Position numbers and translations under genes: made by a program. From JBNPEO01 sp050490315 (GTDB taxonomy: Bacteria > Actinomycetota > Actinomycetes > Actinomycetales > Micrococcaceae), in assembly GCF_050490315.1 (NCBI RefSeq), contig NZ_JBNPEO010000001.1:248001-312000 (forward strand): a stretch of DNA of 64,000 nucleotides. The letters are read 5' to 3'. Positions 1 to 8,394 of this stretch are shown in pieces (positions within the stretch are counted from its first letter, which is position 1; every line of letters begins with the position of its first letter). The notes under the pieces were generated by a model that saw only the letters and a list, made by a program, of their open reading frames with translations, was not told the origin of the DNA and did no database searches.

Positions 1-663
1 TTTGAGGGCATCACCGCGCGGCTGAGCGTTTCCACGAACTTTGCGGCCTTGGCATCCTGTGACTTAGTGGTGGAGGCCGTTCCTGAGGATTGGGAGCTAA
101 AGGTTGAAGCCCTGCGCAAGGTGGAGGAACAACTCGGTCCGGAAGCCATCTTGGCATCAAATACTTCTTCTTTGTCTATCAACGGTTTGGCCGCGGAATT
201 GCAACGGCCAGAGCAGTTTGTGGGCCTGCACTTCTTCAACCCGGTTCCGGCATCCACACTCGTGGAGATTGTTCTAGGCGCCCGGACATCGGCGGCGTTG
301 CAGGAGGCAGCCCGCGGCTGGGTGCAAGCGCTGGGCAAAACTCCTGTGGTGGTCAACGATGCACCCGGTTTTGCCTCATCGCGCTTGGGTGTGGCCATTG
401 CTCTTGAAGCCATGCGGATGGTGGAGGCAGGGGTTGCCTCGGCCGAGGACATCGATCAGGCCATGGTGCTCGGTTATAAACACCCCATGGGCCCATTGCG
501 GACCACTGACATTGTTGGACTAGACGTTCGGCTAGGCATTGCGCAGTACTTGCACTCCACCCTGGGCGAGAGGTTCGCGCCGCCACAGATCTTGGTGGAC
601 AAGGTCAAAGCCGGCGAACTGGGCAGGAAGACGGGCAAGGGCTTCTTTGACTGGACTGACTAG
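1..663 (+). CDS. paaH: 3-hydroxyacyl-CoA dehydrogenase, 5' end outside window
   Basis: NAD-dependent oxidation of a 3-hydroxyacyl-CoA to the 3-oxoacyl-CoA, the next-to-last step of phenylacetate and beta-oxidation type pathways. The frame is open from base 1, so the N-terminal NAD-binding glycine motif lies before the window; 220 residues are visible. Family hallmarks are LASNTSSLSI and GLHFFNPVP, whose His is the catalytic base, followed by the helical C-terminal domain with GYKHPMGPL and GRKTGKGFFDW at the end. A paa context lies downstream (paaZ at 4.4 kb, paaABCDE at 17 kb), so a PaaH role is likely, but 3-hydroxybutyryl-CoA dehydrogenase of another pathway is not excluded. Family assignment is firm; the gene symbol is inference. 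Confidence 0.85.
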   Translation, partial: FEGITARLSVSTNFAALASCDLVVEAVPEDWELKVEALRKVEEQLGPEAILASNTSSLSINGLAAELQRPEQFVGLHFFNPVPASTLVEIVLGARTSAALQEAARGWVQALGKTPVVVNDAPGFASSRLGVAIALEAMRMVEAGVASAEDIDQAMVLGYKHPMGPLRTTDIVGLDVRLGIAQYLHSTLGERFAPPQILVDKVKAGELGRKTGKGFFDWTD

Positions 664-696
664 GTTGTAGGCCCCCGCCTCCGGCAAGATTGACCC

Positions 697-1317
697 ATGG
701 CCCCGAACAACCCCACAGCCCTGATCCAACCCGTCACCCTGACCGGGAAATTTGTCACCTTGGAACCGCTCTTGCCCGAGCATCACGATTCCTTGGTGCA
801 GGCGGTGCGGGACGGGGAACTGTGGAAACTCTGGTACACCTCAGTCCCCACTCCCGAAGGCATGGCTGCGGAGATTGAGCGCCGGCTCAGTCTGCAAGAA
901 AAGGGCACCATGCTGCCTTTTGTCACCAAGCTGAACGCCACCGGCAAACTCATCGGTATGACCACCTACATGAACATAGATGCCGCCTTGCCGCGGGTGG
1001 AGATTGGCTCAACGTGGAACGCAGCCTCAGCTCACGGGACGGGGACTAACCCGGACTCGAAGTACCTGCTGCTGAGGCACGCCTTTGAAACTCTGGGGTG
1101 CCCCGCTGTCGAATTCCGGACGCACTGGCTCAACGAGCAGTCCCGGACGGCGATTGCCCGGCTCGGGGCCAAACAGGACGGCGTGCTGCGCTCGCACACA
1201 CGCAGTGCCGACGGCGCTTTGCGGGACACCGTGGTTTTCTCGATCCTTGAGCATGAGTGGCCGGCCGTAAAAATGGGTCTCGAGTATCGGCTGGCGAAAC
1301 AACGGGTGACATACTAA
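697..1317 (+). CDS. GNAT-family N-acetyltransferase (RimJ/RimL-like)
   Basis: Encodes 206 residues resembling the RimJ/RimL branch of GNAT acetyltransferases. Visible features are an opening strand (GKFVTLEPLLPEH), a central strand pair around KLIGMTTYMNIDAALPRVEIGSTW, and the C-terminal pattern LRHAFETLGCPAVEFRTHWLNEQSRTAI with a closing GAKQDGVLR, typical where a side chain or small amine is acetylated from acetyl-CoA. It follows the dehydrogenase by 33 nt on the same strand. The ATG at 697 is the first in frame after that gap; no strong ribosome-binding site is seen. The substrate cannot be told from sequence. Confidence 0.8.
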   Translation: MAPNNPTALIQPVTLTGKFVTLEPLLPEHHDSLVQAVRDGELWKLWYTSVPTPEGMAAEIERRLSLQEKGTMLPFVTKLNATGKLIGMTTYMNIDAALPRVEIGSTWNAASAHGTGTNPDSKYLLLRHAFETLGCPAVEFRTHWLNEQSRTAIARLGAKQDGVLRSHTRSADGALRDTVVFSILEHEWPAVKMGLEYRLAKQRVTY

Positions 1318-1362
1318 GCCTGAGCTGTTTGTGATCCACTGAACTCTGCCCTTGGGGGAACC

Positions 1363-3789
1363 ATGCTTGACGTTGGCCAGCGCAACCCTTGGCGGGTGAA
1401 GTCGGCAACGCTGCTGGCCACCGTTGCAGTGTTCGGATCGCTCACGTTGGCGCCAGCTGCTAGCGCCCAAACGCCCAGCCCTGAGATCGCTAGTCCTGAG
1501 GTCGCCAACACTGCGCCCTCCCCAAGTGCCACTGCCCTTACTCCCACTACGGTTATTCCCACTACCGGTACTCCGACTACCGGTACGACGGCGGAACTGG
1601 CCCAGGCGCTCGCCAAAAACTTGGGGTTGACCCTCGAGGAGTTCACGGCCGCCGGTGAGCTTGGCAAACGTGCCGCTGATTTGCGGGACACCTTCGCTAA
1701 ACTTCCCGGCTTTGAAGGCATCGCGCTCCGCGCGATAAAAACGGGTGCCAACCAGACCAGCAGCGGCGCAATTAACGGCGGCGACCAAGAGATTGTGGTG
1801 ACCGGTTCCGGCGCGGAGCTGCAAGCCGCCGTCGTCCGTGCAAATGCCGCTGACCCGTCAGTGCTGGTTGTCCTTGAACCCGGCACGGCCACCGCAGCGG
1901 CACCAAAAACTACAACCCCCACCAATGCAGTGACGGACGTGCCCGTCACTGCGGCCACCGACGTTGATTCGCTCTTCGCCGCCTACGTCCGCGAAGTTGG
2001 AACAGCAGGCCTACAAGCGGTGATGTTTGCCAACGGACACTTTGTGATCCGCACCGGCCAAGCCGCCACCGGCCAAATCAACACAGGACGGATCAATGCA
2101 GGACAGATCAACGCAGCCACCTCGAAAACCGGCTCCGCCACCGGCAGCAAAAGCCCACAAGAATTTATTGCCTCCTATAGCAACGTGGAACTCCGTGAAG
2201 CCAACGGGGCAGCGCAATCGGAAGACGATCTGCTCGGCGGAGAAGGCGTCCGCATCAACGGCGATATAGCCTGCTCGGCCGGTTTCAACGCCTTCGATTC
2301 CACAGGGAAACCCACCCTTCTCACTGCCGGGCACTGCAGCGAAGATTCCACCGTGTCCAAGGTTGAAACAGTTGACCAGACTGGCGAACCCGCGGTCACC
2401 GGGAACATCTCTACCTTCGGTTCCGTCACCGGACACTTAGGCACCTTTGGATTCAGCCAGTTCGGCGGCCCGGGCAACGCCTCAGTCTCACCCACCGGCG
2501 GCACCAACCAGGTTGGCACTGACGTTTCAGTGGTCCAACAACTGGCCCCCGCTGTCACAGCACAACCGGCAGTCACAGCATGGGAAGACGCCTCGAACCT
2601 GAACAACCGCGCCCCCAAAGTCATTGGTGTCACCCAGCCCGTGGTGGGTATGCCGATCTGCCGCTCCGGCCGAACCACAGGGTGGTCGTGTGGCACGGTG
2701 CAAGAAGTCGGAGTGTTTTTGGTGGAAGGCTACCGAGGCCCAGACGACGTCCGCGCGGTAAGCGGTTTTAGTTCCAACACTGTTGAGTCCAATCCCGGCG
2801 ATTCGGGTGGATCATGGATTTCCGGTGGTCGCGCGGTTGGTTTGCACTCCGCCGGTGGTTTTGGTGAAGGGATCAACCCGGGCAGCCCGCTCACCCAGTG
2901 GGCTTTTGGCGCATCATTGGTGGACGCGTTGAAAGTCATCCCCGGTGCCCAGATCCGTTTGTACTTGAACACGCCGGCGCTCCTGGGCTCGGCGGCCAAG
3001 CCGAAGTCCACGGCCTTTGCCGGCAGCAAAATCACCGGAGTGGTCACCAAGGGTGCGGGCGCCGCAGTTCCTACCGGTTCCAAGGTTCGGATTGTCTCAA
3101 GCGGCAACCTTGTGACACTCGTTGCCCTCGCGGCGGACGGGACTTTTGCCTTCAATGCACCGCAGACCACCGGCGCTTTTAGCTTCACAGCCCAGACCGT
3201 CAACGGTTTCAGCACCTCAGCAAGTGTGCCGTTCTCAGTGAACATCACCCCCGCGCCGCTCCCGGCACCAGTGCTGAGTAGCCCCGCACCGGGCGCGAAA
3301 CTCACTGCCCCCGTGCAGAGTCTCAGCGGCACCGGGACCCCGGGTGCCGCCGTCGTAATTTCAATCGTTGACGGCCGGACTTTGGCTGCCGACGCTCGGC
3401 CCACAACCACAGTGAACGACGACGGCACGTGGACTATCCGCCTCGCCTCGCCATTGGGTCTGGGCCGGCATGAGGTTACTGCGCATCAGGAAGGCCTGGA
3501 CCGGCCAAATTCTGCCTCGGTGAAGTGGATGTTTTCCGTGGTGAAACCGGTTCCAGTGGTGACAGCAACACCCACTGCTAGTAGCCCAGTGGTGGTGCCA
3601 GCGGGAACGGCGTCCCCGAATGCACCAAATACTGACGTACCCAACACTGATCTGCCAAACAGCGACCTTCCAAATACTGGCGCTAGCGCTGGACTGTGGG
3701 CGCTCGGCCTTGGCGGCGGAGGGCTGCTTGCTGCCGGGCTGGGCTTAGTGCGCGTGCGTCCTCGGGCCATGGCAAAGCGCTCTCACTAA
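1363..3789 (+). CDS. Secreted, LPNTG-anchored chymotrypsin-like serine protease
   Basis: An 808-residue exported protein. Residues 1-35 form a signal peptide ending ...SLTLAPAASA. A streptogrisin-type prodomain-like segment follows, then a low-complexity stretch with repeated GQIN/GRIN units near residues 236-250. The peptidase domain shows TAGHC (His324), GTDVSVVQQ (Asp387) and NPGDSGGSW (Ser481), the expected S1 triad. Two Ig-like/bacterial beta-sandwich segments cover about residues 545-730. The C-terminus is a sortase signal: LPNTG at 769-773, a hydrophobic helix and a basic tail. Just before it the sequence repeats PNTD/PNSD units. The ATG at 1363 follows GGGGGAA. It is convergent with the thioesterase gene 5 nt downstream. 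Likely a cell-wall-anchored extracellular protease; the substrate is unknown. Confidence 0.87.
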   Translation: MLDVGQRNPWRVKSATLLATVAVFGSLTLAPAASAQTPSPEIASPEVANTAPSPSATALTPTTVIPTTGTPTTGTTAELAQALAKNLGLTLEEFTAAGELGKRAADLRDTFAKLPGFEGIALRAIKTGANQTSSGAINGGDQEIVVTGSGAELQAAVVRANAADPSVLVVLEPGTATAAAPKTTTPTNAVTDVPVTAATDVDSLFAAYVREVGTAGLQAVMFANGHFVIRTGQAATGQINTGRINAGQINAATSKTGSATGSKSPQEFIASYSNVELREANGAAQSEDDLLGGEGVRINGDIACSAGFNAFDSTGKPTLLTAGHCSEDSTVSKVETVDQTGEPAVTGNISTFGSVTGHLGTFGFSQFGGPGNASVSPTGGTNQVGTDVSVVQQLAPAVTAQPAVTAWEDASNLNNRAPKVIGVTQPVVGMPICRSGRTTGWSCGTVQEVGVFLVEGYRGPDDVRAVSGFSSNTVESNPGDSGGSWISGGRAVGLHSAGGFGEGINPGSPLTQWAFGASLVDALKVIPGAQIRLYLNTPALLGSAAKPKSTAFAGSKITGVVTKGAGAAVPTGSKVRIVSSGNLVTLVALAADGTFAFNAPQTTGAFSFTAQTVNGFSTSASVPFSVNITPAPLPAPVLSSPAPGAKLTAPVQSLSGTGTPGAAVVISIVDGRTLAADARPTTTVNDDGTWTIRLASPLGLGRHEVTAHQEGLDRPNSASVKWMFSVVKPVPVVTATPTASSPVVVPAGTASPNAPNTDVPNTDLPNSDLPNTGASAGLWALGLGGGGLLAAGLGLVRVRPRAMAKRSH

Positions 3790-3794
3790 AAGTT

Positions 3795-4211
3795 TTACGC
3801 CTTGGGTGTCATCAGCAAGTTGGTGATGCGCAGTGTGCAGAGGCGCTCGCCGGTGTGGTTGGTGATGAGCACTTCGTGGGTGGTCAGGGTTTTGCCCAAG
3901 CTAATCGGGGTGGCAGTGATGGTCACCATGCCTTCGCGCGCGGATTTGTGATGGGTTGCTGAGACGTCCACGCCCACTGCCGTTTTGCCGAGTGTGCTGG
4001 CGTGTTTGACGGCCGCCCAGGATCCAACGGCTTCGCCCACGGCAAGGGAGGCTCCGCCGTGGAGCAGCCCGAAGGATTGCCGGTTGCCTTCAACGGGCAT
4101 GGTGGCGACCACGCGCTCCACGGATTCTCCGATGATTTTGACGCCCATTTTTTGATCCAGCTCGCCTAAGTGGATCTTCCAAACCTCAGTGTTCATGGCA
4201 TCTCCGCTCAT
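3795..4211 (-). CDS. Hotdog-fold acyl-CoA thioesterase (MenI/PaaI-like)
   Basis: A 138-residue single hotdog domain. The motif LLHGGASLAVGEAVGS is the active-site helix of the PaaI/MenI/YbdB thioesterases; the VSATHHKSAREGMVTITATPISLGKTLTTHEVLI stretch is split between the two central strands. The HGGAS...E form resembles 1,4-dihydroxy-2-naphthoyl-CoA hydrolases (MenI), which would suit the menaquinone genes at 47-63 kb, while the nearby paaZ suggests a PaaI-like housekeeping role. I cannot decide between them. ATG 4211 is preceded by GGAG; ATG 4196 is an alternative. It is divergent from paaZ and may share its regulatory region. Confidence 0.8.
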   Translation of the reverse strand: MSGDAMNTEVWKIHLGELDQKMGVKIIGESVERVVATMPVEGNRQSFGLLHGGASLAVGEAVGSWAAVKHASTLGKTAVGVDVSATHHKSAREGMVTITATPISLGKTLTTHEVLITNHTGERLCTLRITNLLMTPKA

Positions 4212-4225
4212 AGCGACTCCTTCTT

Positions 4226-4289
4226 CGCCGAATGGGTAGATAACGTCCCTTAGACACCCTCCAAAGCTGCATTATCTACCCACTCGGCG
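4226..4289. repeat. 64-nt imperfect palindrome, CGCCGAR-ended family
   Basis: The arms CGCCGAATGGGTAGATAA (4226-4243) and TTATCTACCCACTCGGCG (4272-4289) pair with one mismatch around a 28-nt loop. The element begins 15 bp upstream of the thioesterase start, between divergent genes, so a terminator role is unlikely. The same arm sequence recurs at 9592, and the outer CGCCGAG/CTCGGCG ends recur in the palindromes at 13.1 and 13.8 kb. Confidence 0.8.
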
Positions 4290-4351
4290 AGGGGAGAGAG
4301 GAGAAGGGGGCATGTTGGTGTGCTTCAGACCACAGTAATGTACGCTGAGAA

Positions 4352-4373
4352 CATTACCGAACGCACGGTCAGT
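4352..4373. promoter_or_regulatory. Putative PaaR operator upstream of paaZ
   Basis: A 22-bp imperfect palindrome with CGAACG and CGGTCAGT half-sites. Read on the minus strand it gives ACTGACCG..CG..CGGT, which fits what I recall of the Corynebacterium PaaR consensus (half-sites ACTNACCG / CGGTNAGT). It is 18/22 identical to the paaA-proximal site when aligned with a 2-nt offset. It lies 50 bp before the chosen paaZ start and would occlude a paaZ promoter. The regulator is inferred. Confidence 0.7.
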
Positions 4374-4423
4374 AAAGGAATGTGGCTGTGAGTCGATTCA
4401 AGCGTTGGAAGGACCACCCCACG

Positions 4424-6526
4424 ATGCCCAGCACCACTGTGCCAGCCGCTGACCGACAAACCCTCAAGATTGTCCCGAGCTTTGTGAAGGACTCGTGGTG
4501 GGTCCCGGCTGATACCCACAAGGGAACCGAAGTTCGGGATGCGAGCACCGGTGAGGCCCTGGCCACCGTGAGCACTGAGGGGCTGGACCTGACAGAGGTG
4601 GTGAATTACGGACGCACCACGGGGCAAAAGGAATTGGGAAAGCTGACCTTCCACCAGCGCGCCCTCAAACTCAAGGAACTCGCACAGTACCTCAACGGCC
4701 GCCGTGAAGAGTTTTACACTGCATCGGCCAAAACTGGGGCCACCAAAATTGACTCGATGATCGACATCGACGGCGGCATCGGCGTCCTTTTTACTTTCGG
4801 TTCTAAGGGGCGGCGCGAACTCCCCAACTCGCAAGTCATCATCGACGGCCCGCTCGAGGTCCTCTCCAAGGACGGCTCCTTCGCCGGCGAGCACATCTAC
4901 ACCCGCATCCCTGGTGTTGCGGTACAGATCAACGCGTTCAACTTCCCGGTGTGGGGCATGCTAGAAAAGTTTGCGCCAGCGTTTTTGGCCGGAGTGCCCA
5001 CCGTCGTCAAACCCGCCACCCCCACCGGCTATGTTGCGGCCGCCGTGGTCAAGGCAATTGTGGAATCTGGAATCCTACCGGACGGTTCACTGCAGCTGGT
5101 TTCGGGTTCGGTGCGGACCTTGCTGGACGAGTTGGATTACCGGGACCTTGTGGCGTTTACCGGCTCGGCGAGCACCGCGAATCAGCTCAAGGCACACCCC
5201 AATGTGGTCACTGGCGGGGTGCGTTTTACCTGTGAAACTGACTCGCTCAACGCTGCCATCTTGGGCCCAGACGCGGCCCAAGGCACCCCCGAGTTTGAAG
5301 CATTTATCAAAGCGGTGGTCACCGAAATGACTGCCAAGGCTGGGCAAAAGTGCACTGCCATTCGCCGGGTGCTGGTCCCCGCAGAACTAAAGGACGAGGT
5401 CGTCACAGCCATTGGTGCCCGAATTACCGAACGTGTGGTGTTGGGTGACCCGCGCGCCGAAGGTGTGAACATGGGTGCGCTGGCGTCTCTAGAACAGTTG
5501 CGTGACGTGCGTGCCGCCGTCGAAGCCATGATTGCGGCCGGCGGCGAGCTCGCTTACGGCAGCCTAGACGCGCCACGCGTGACCCGCGCTGATGGCAGCA
5601 TTGATCTGGCGGCAGACGGCGCGTTTATGTCGCCGGTGCTGCTGGAATGGGCCAATGCTGAAGCGCCGGAAGTTCACTCTCTTGAAGCATTTGGGCCGGT
5701 GACTTCGGTGATCACGTATAGCGGCGTTGCGGACGCTGTGCGTTTAGCCGCAAAGGGTGGAGGGTCTTTGGTGGCCTCGGTGTGCACCAATGATCCTGAT
5801 ATTGCCCGTGAACTCGTCACCGGGATCGCTGCCCACCATGGGCGCGTGCACCTGTTGAACCGTGAGGATGCGCGCAGCACTACGGGTCACGGCTCGCCCG
5901 TACCGCATTTGGTTCATGGTGGGCCTGGCCGGGCTGGTGGTGGTGAGGAACTCGGTGGCATCCGCTCAGTCCTGCACCACATGCAGCGTACGGCTCTTCA
6001 AGGTTCCCCCAACATGCTCACAGCCGTGACAGGTGTGTGGCATAGCGGTGCTGACCGGAACTTCACCATGGAAACCGAAGGCGAACACCCTTTCCGGAAA
6101 TCCTTGACCACCCTGCGCATTGGGGATGCTATTCGTTCTGAGTTGCGCACCGTATCCCTAGCGGACATTAGCGATTTTGCTAAGTCCACTGGGGACACGT
6201 TCTACGCGCACACCAACCAAGAAGCCGCCCAAGCTAACCCGTTCTTCCCGGGCATTGTGGCGCATGGTTACTTGTTGCTCAGCTGGGCTGCCGGGTTGTT
6301 TGTGGAGCCCGCGCCGGGGCCGGTGCTGGCGAACTACGGGCTGGAGAACTTGCGGTTTATTACTCCTGTGGCGGCCGGCGATTCCATCCGGGTAACCCTC
6401 ACGGCCAAAAAGATCACACCCCGCGAAACTGACGAATATGGGGAAGTGGCGTGGGACGCGCTCCTGACCAATCAGAATGATGAAATCGTGGCCACCTACG
6501 ACGTCCTGACCTTGGTGGAAAAGTAG
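4424..6526 (+). CDS. paaZ: Bifunctional oxepin-CoA hydrolase / 3-oxo-5,6-dehydrosuberyl-CoA semialdehyde dehydrogenase
   Basis: Ring-opening enzyme of the aerobic phenylacetyl-CoA pathway: the C-terminal MaoC-type hydratase hydrolyses oxepin-CoA, and the N-terminal aldehyde dehydrogenase oxidises the resulting semialdehyde. In about 700 residues, the ALDH part carries Glu271 (FTCETDS) and nucleophile Cys310 (GQKCTAIRR). The hydratase part has Asp591 and His596 in GDTFYAHT followed by NPFFPGIVAHGY. The same spacing is known in E. coli PaaZ, so both sites look intact. ATG 4424 is chosen for the GGAAGGA ten bases upstream; a GTG at 4382 is in frame but lies right at the operator. It is followed after 2 nt by an acyl-CoA dehydrogenase gene. 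Confidence 0.95.
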   Translation: MPSTTVPAADRQTLKIVPSFVKDSWWVPADTHKGTEVRDASTGEALATVSTEGLDLTEVVNYGRTTGQKELGKLTFHQRALKLKELAQYLNGRREEFYTASAKTGATKIDSMIDIDGGIGVLFTFGSKGRRELPNSQVIIDGPLEVLSKDGSFAGEHIYTRIPGVAVQINAFNFPVWGMLEKFAPAFLAGVPTVVKPATPTGYVAAAVVKAIVESGILPDGSLQLVSGSVRTLLDELDYRDLVAFTGSASTANQLKAHPNVVTGGVRFTCETDSLNAAILGPDAAQGTPEFEAFIKAVVTEMTAKAGQKCTAIRRVLVPAELKDEVVTAIGARITERVVLGDPRAEGVNMGALASLEQLRDVRAAVEAMIAAGGELAYGSLDAPRVTRADGSIDLAADGAFMSPVLLEWANAEAPEVHSLEAFGPVTSVITYSGVADAVRLAAKGGGSLVASVCTNDPDIARELVTGIAAHHGRVHLLNREDARSTTGHGSPVPHLVHGGPGRAGGGEELGGIRSVLHHMQRTALQGSPNMLTAVTGVWHSGADRNFTMETEGEHPFRKSLTTLRIGDAIRSELRTVSLADISDFAKSTGDTFYAHTNQEAAQANPFFPGIVAHGYLLLSWAAGLFVEPAPGPVLANYGLENLRFITPVAAGDSIRVTLTAKKITPRETDEYGEVAWDALLTNQNDEIVATYDVLTLVEK

Positions 6527-6528
6527 CC

Positions 6529-7743
6529 GTGAGCCCGCGGCAAGAGCGTGCGTGGCAAGATAGCACCGTGGCTGAAAACAGTGCTGGTGAAAACAATGAC
6601 GTTTTAGATCTTGATGCCCTGCTGAGTCCGGATGAGCTCCAGCTCCGGGGTAGTGTGCGCGCCTTTGTGCAAGAACGGATTAAACCCAACATTGCGCAGT
6701 GGTTCGAGGACGCACACTTCCCCTTAGAACTGGTCCCTGAGCTGGGCAAACTCGGTGTTTTGGGGATGCATTTGAAGGGCTATGGCTGCTCGGGCCGCTC
6801 CGCCGTGGAGTACGGTATTGCGGCGATGGAGCTCGAGGCGGGGGATTCGGGCATCCGGACCTTCGTCTCAGTCCAGGGCTCCCTAGCCATGACAGCGATC
6901 CACACGTGGGGCTCGGAAGAGCAAAAAAACACCTACCTTCCCTCCATGGCGCGCGGCGAGACCATCGGTTGTTTTGCCCTTACTGAGCCCACCGCCGGTT
7001 CTGACCCGAGTTCCATGGCCACCCGGGCGGTGCGCGAGGGGGACACCTGGGTTTTGAACGGTGCCAAGCGGTGGATTGGACTGGCCTCGGTAGCGCAGCT
7101 CGCCATTGTGTGGGCCATGACCGACGACGGCGTCCGCGGTTTTGTGGTCCCCACAGATACGCCGGGGTTCTTGGCTACGCCGATCAGCGGCAAACTTTCC
7201 ATGCGGGCCTCCATCCAGTGCGACATCACTTTGGATAACGTGCGAGTGCCTGAAACTGCCCGGCTGCCTTTTGCCAAAGGGTTACGCGGCCCGTTCGCCT
7301 GCCTGAATGAAGCTCGCTACGGGATTATTTGGGGGTCTATGGGTGCGGCCCGGGACGCGTACCAAGATGCGTTGGCGTATGCCCAGAAGCGTATGCAGTT
7401 CGACAAGCCCTTGGCGGCCTACCAGCTCAGTCAAGAGAAGCTGGTGAACATGATGCTGGAGATCCAGAAGGGCACCCTTTTGGCCATTCACTTGGGCCGC
7501 ATGAAGGACGCTGGGAAGTTGACCCCGGCGCAGATTTCCTTTGGCAAACTCAATAATTGCCGCGAAGCCATCGCCGTGTGCCGGGAGGCGAGAACCTTGT
7601 TGGGCGGCAACGGGATCACCTTGGACTACTCGCCACTGAGGCACGCCAACAACCTTGAATCAGTCCGTACCTATGAAGGAACTGACGAAGTCCACACCTT
7701 GATTCTCGGCAAGGAAATCACCGGAGAAGCGGCGTTCCGTTAG
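6529..7743 (+). CDS. Acyl-CoA dehydrogenase, glutaryl-CoA dehydrogenase type
   Basis: A 404-residue FAD enzyme of the acyl-CoA dehydrogenase superfamily. The segments DSGIRTFVSVQGSLAM, GCFALTEPTAGSDPSSM and YEGTDEVHTLILGKEITG resemble glutaryl-CoA dehydrogenases more than straight-chain ones; the base is Glu383 in YEGTDE. The GTG start sits 2 nt after paaZ with GGTGGAAAAG upstream, so translation is probably coupled. Glutaryl-CoA is not an intermediate of the epoxide route, so its job in a paa operon is unclear. It could serve lysine or tryptophan catabolism under the same control, or act on a different CoA ester. It is convergent with the TetR gene. Confidence 0.85.
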   Translation: MSPRQERAWQDSTVAENSAGENNDVLDLDALLSPDELQLRGSVRAFVQERIKPNIAQWFEDAHFPLELVPELGKLGVLGMHLKGYGCSGRSAVEYGIAAMELEAGDSGIRTFVSVQGSLAMTAIHTWGSEEQKNTYLPSMARGETIGCFALTEPTAGSDPSSMATRAVREGDTWVLNGAKRWIGLASVAQLAIVWAMTDDGVRGFVVPTDTPGFLATPISGKLSMRASIQCDITLDNVRVPETARLPFAKGLRGPFACLNEARYGIIWGSMGAARDAYQDALAYAQKRMQFDKPLAAYQLSQEKLVNMMLEIQKGTLLAIHLGRMKDAGKLTPAQISFGKLNNCREAIAVCREARTLLGGNGITLDYSPLRHANNLESVRTYEGTDEVHTLILGKEITGEAAFR

Positions 7744-7762
7744 GTCCTTTTATAGGCGAGGT

Positions 7763-8371
7763 TCAGCGGCGGGTGAGCAGACCATCGAAGGCGATGGCAA
7801 CGACGTCGTCCGCTAGCTTTTGGGGCGAAAGCGAACCGCCCGGTTTGTACCATTCCACGATCGAGTTGATGGTGCCGAAGAGCAAGCGTGAGACGGTTCG
7901 CGGATCGATGTCACTGCGCAAACCGCCTTCGTCGCGCGCCGCGGAGATGAGAATAGCCACGGCATGGTCGAAGGCCCGGCGTCGCTCCAAAGCATTGCGC
8001 TCAATCTCAGTGTTACCCCGCAAACGCAGCAACAACGTGACAAAGGGAAGGCGCTCCACCAGGACAGCTACTGTCTGACGAACCACAAATTCCAGCCGAT
8101 CCACCGCCGGACCCTTAACAGCATCGGGGCTAGTCAGCACGGCTTCGAGACCGCCGAGCGCGTGGTCCAACGCGAGGTTCAAGAGTTCGCCCTTGGATGG
8201 AACGTGATGGTAGATGGCGGACTTAGAGATGCCAAGATTTTCCGCCAGAATGCCCATGGATGTGGCGTCATAACCGTGGCGGTTAAACACCTCCACGGCA
8301 ACGTTGAGGACGGTCTGCTGGTCGTAACCGGGGCGGCCGCGCTTGGCGGTGGGTTCAACGATGCTAGCCAT
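7763..8371 (-). CDS. paaR: TetR-family transcriptional repressor, probable PaaR
   Basis: A 202-residue TetR regulator: N-terminal helix-turn-helix (TVLNVAVEVFNRHGYDATSMGILAENLGISKSAIYHHVPSK, written here as the family pattern, about residues 20-60) and an all-helical ligand-binding C-terminus. It is the last gene of the operon paaI-paaK-paaR, 23 nt behind the paaK remnant, where the known actinobacterial PaaR gene also sits beside paa genes. PaaR-type repressors release DNA on binding phenylacetyl-CoA. Three candidate operators lie in this window, including one upstream of its own operon, implying autoregulation. The family is certain; the identity as PaaR rests on context and the operator match. 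Confidence 0.8.
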   Translation of the reverse strand: MASIVEPTAKRGRPGYDQQTVLNVAVEVFNRHGYDATSMGILAENLGISKSAIYHHVPSKGELLNLALDHALGGLEAVLTSPDAVKGPAVDRLEFVVRQTVAVLVERLPFVTLLLRLRGNTEIERNALERRRAFDHAVAILISAARDEGGLRSDIDPRTVSRLLFGTINSIVEWYKPGGSLSPQKLADDVVAIAFDGLLTRR

Positions 8372-8394
8372 CCGGATATTTTCCCACGAACCGA

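Noticed and set aside
1027..1958. Two minus-strand frames opposite the GNAT and protease genes
   Set aside because: Shadows of real genes; no start signals or motifs.
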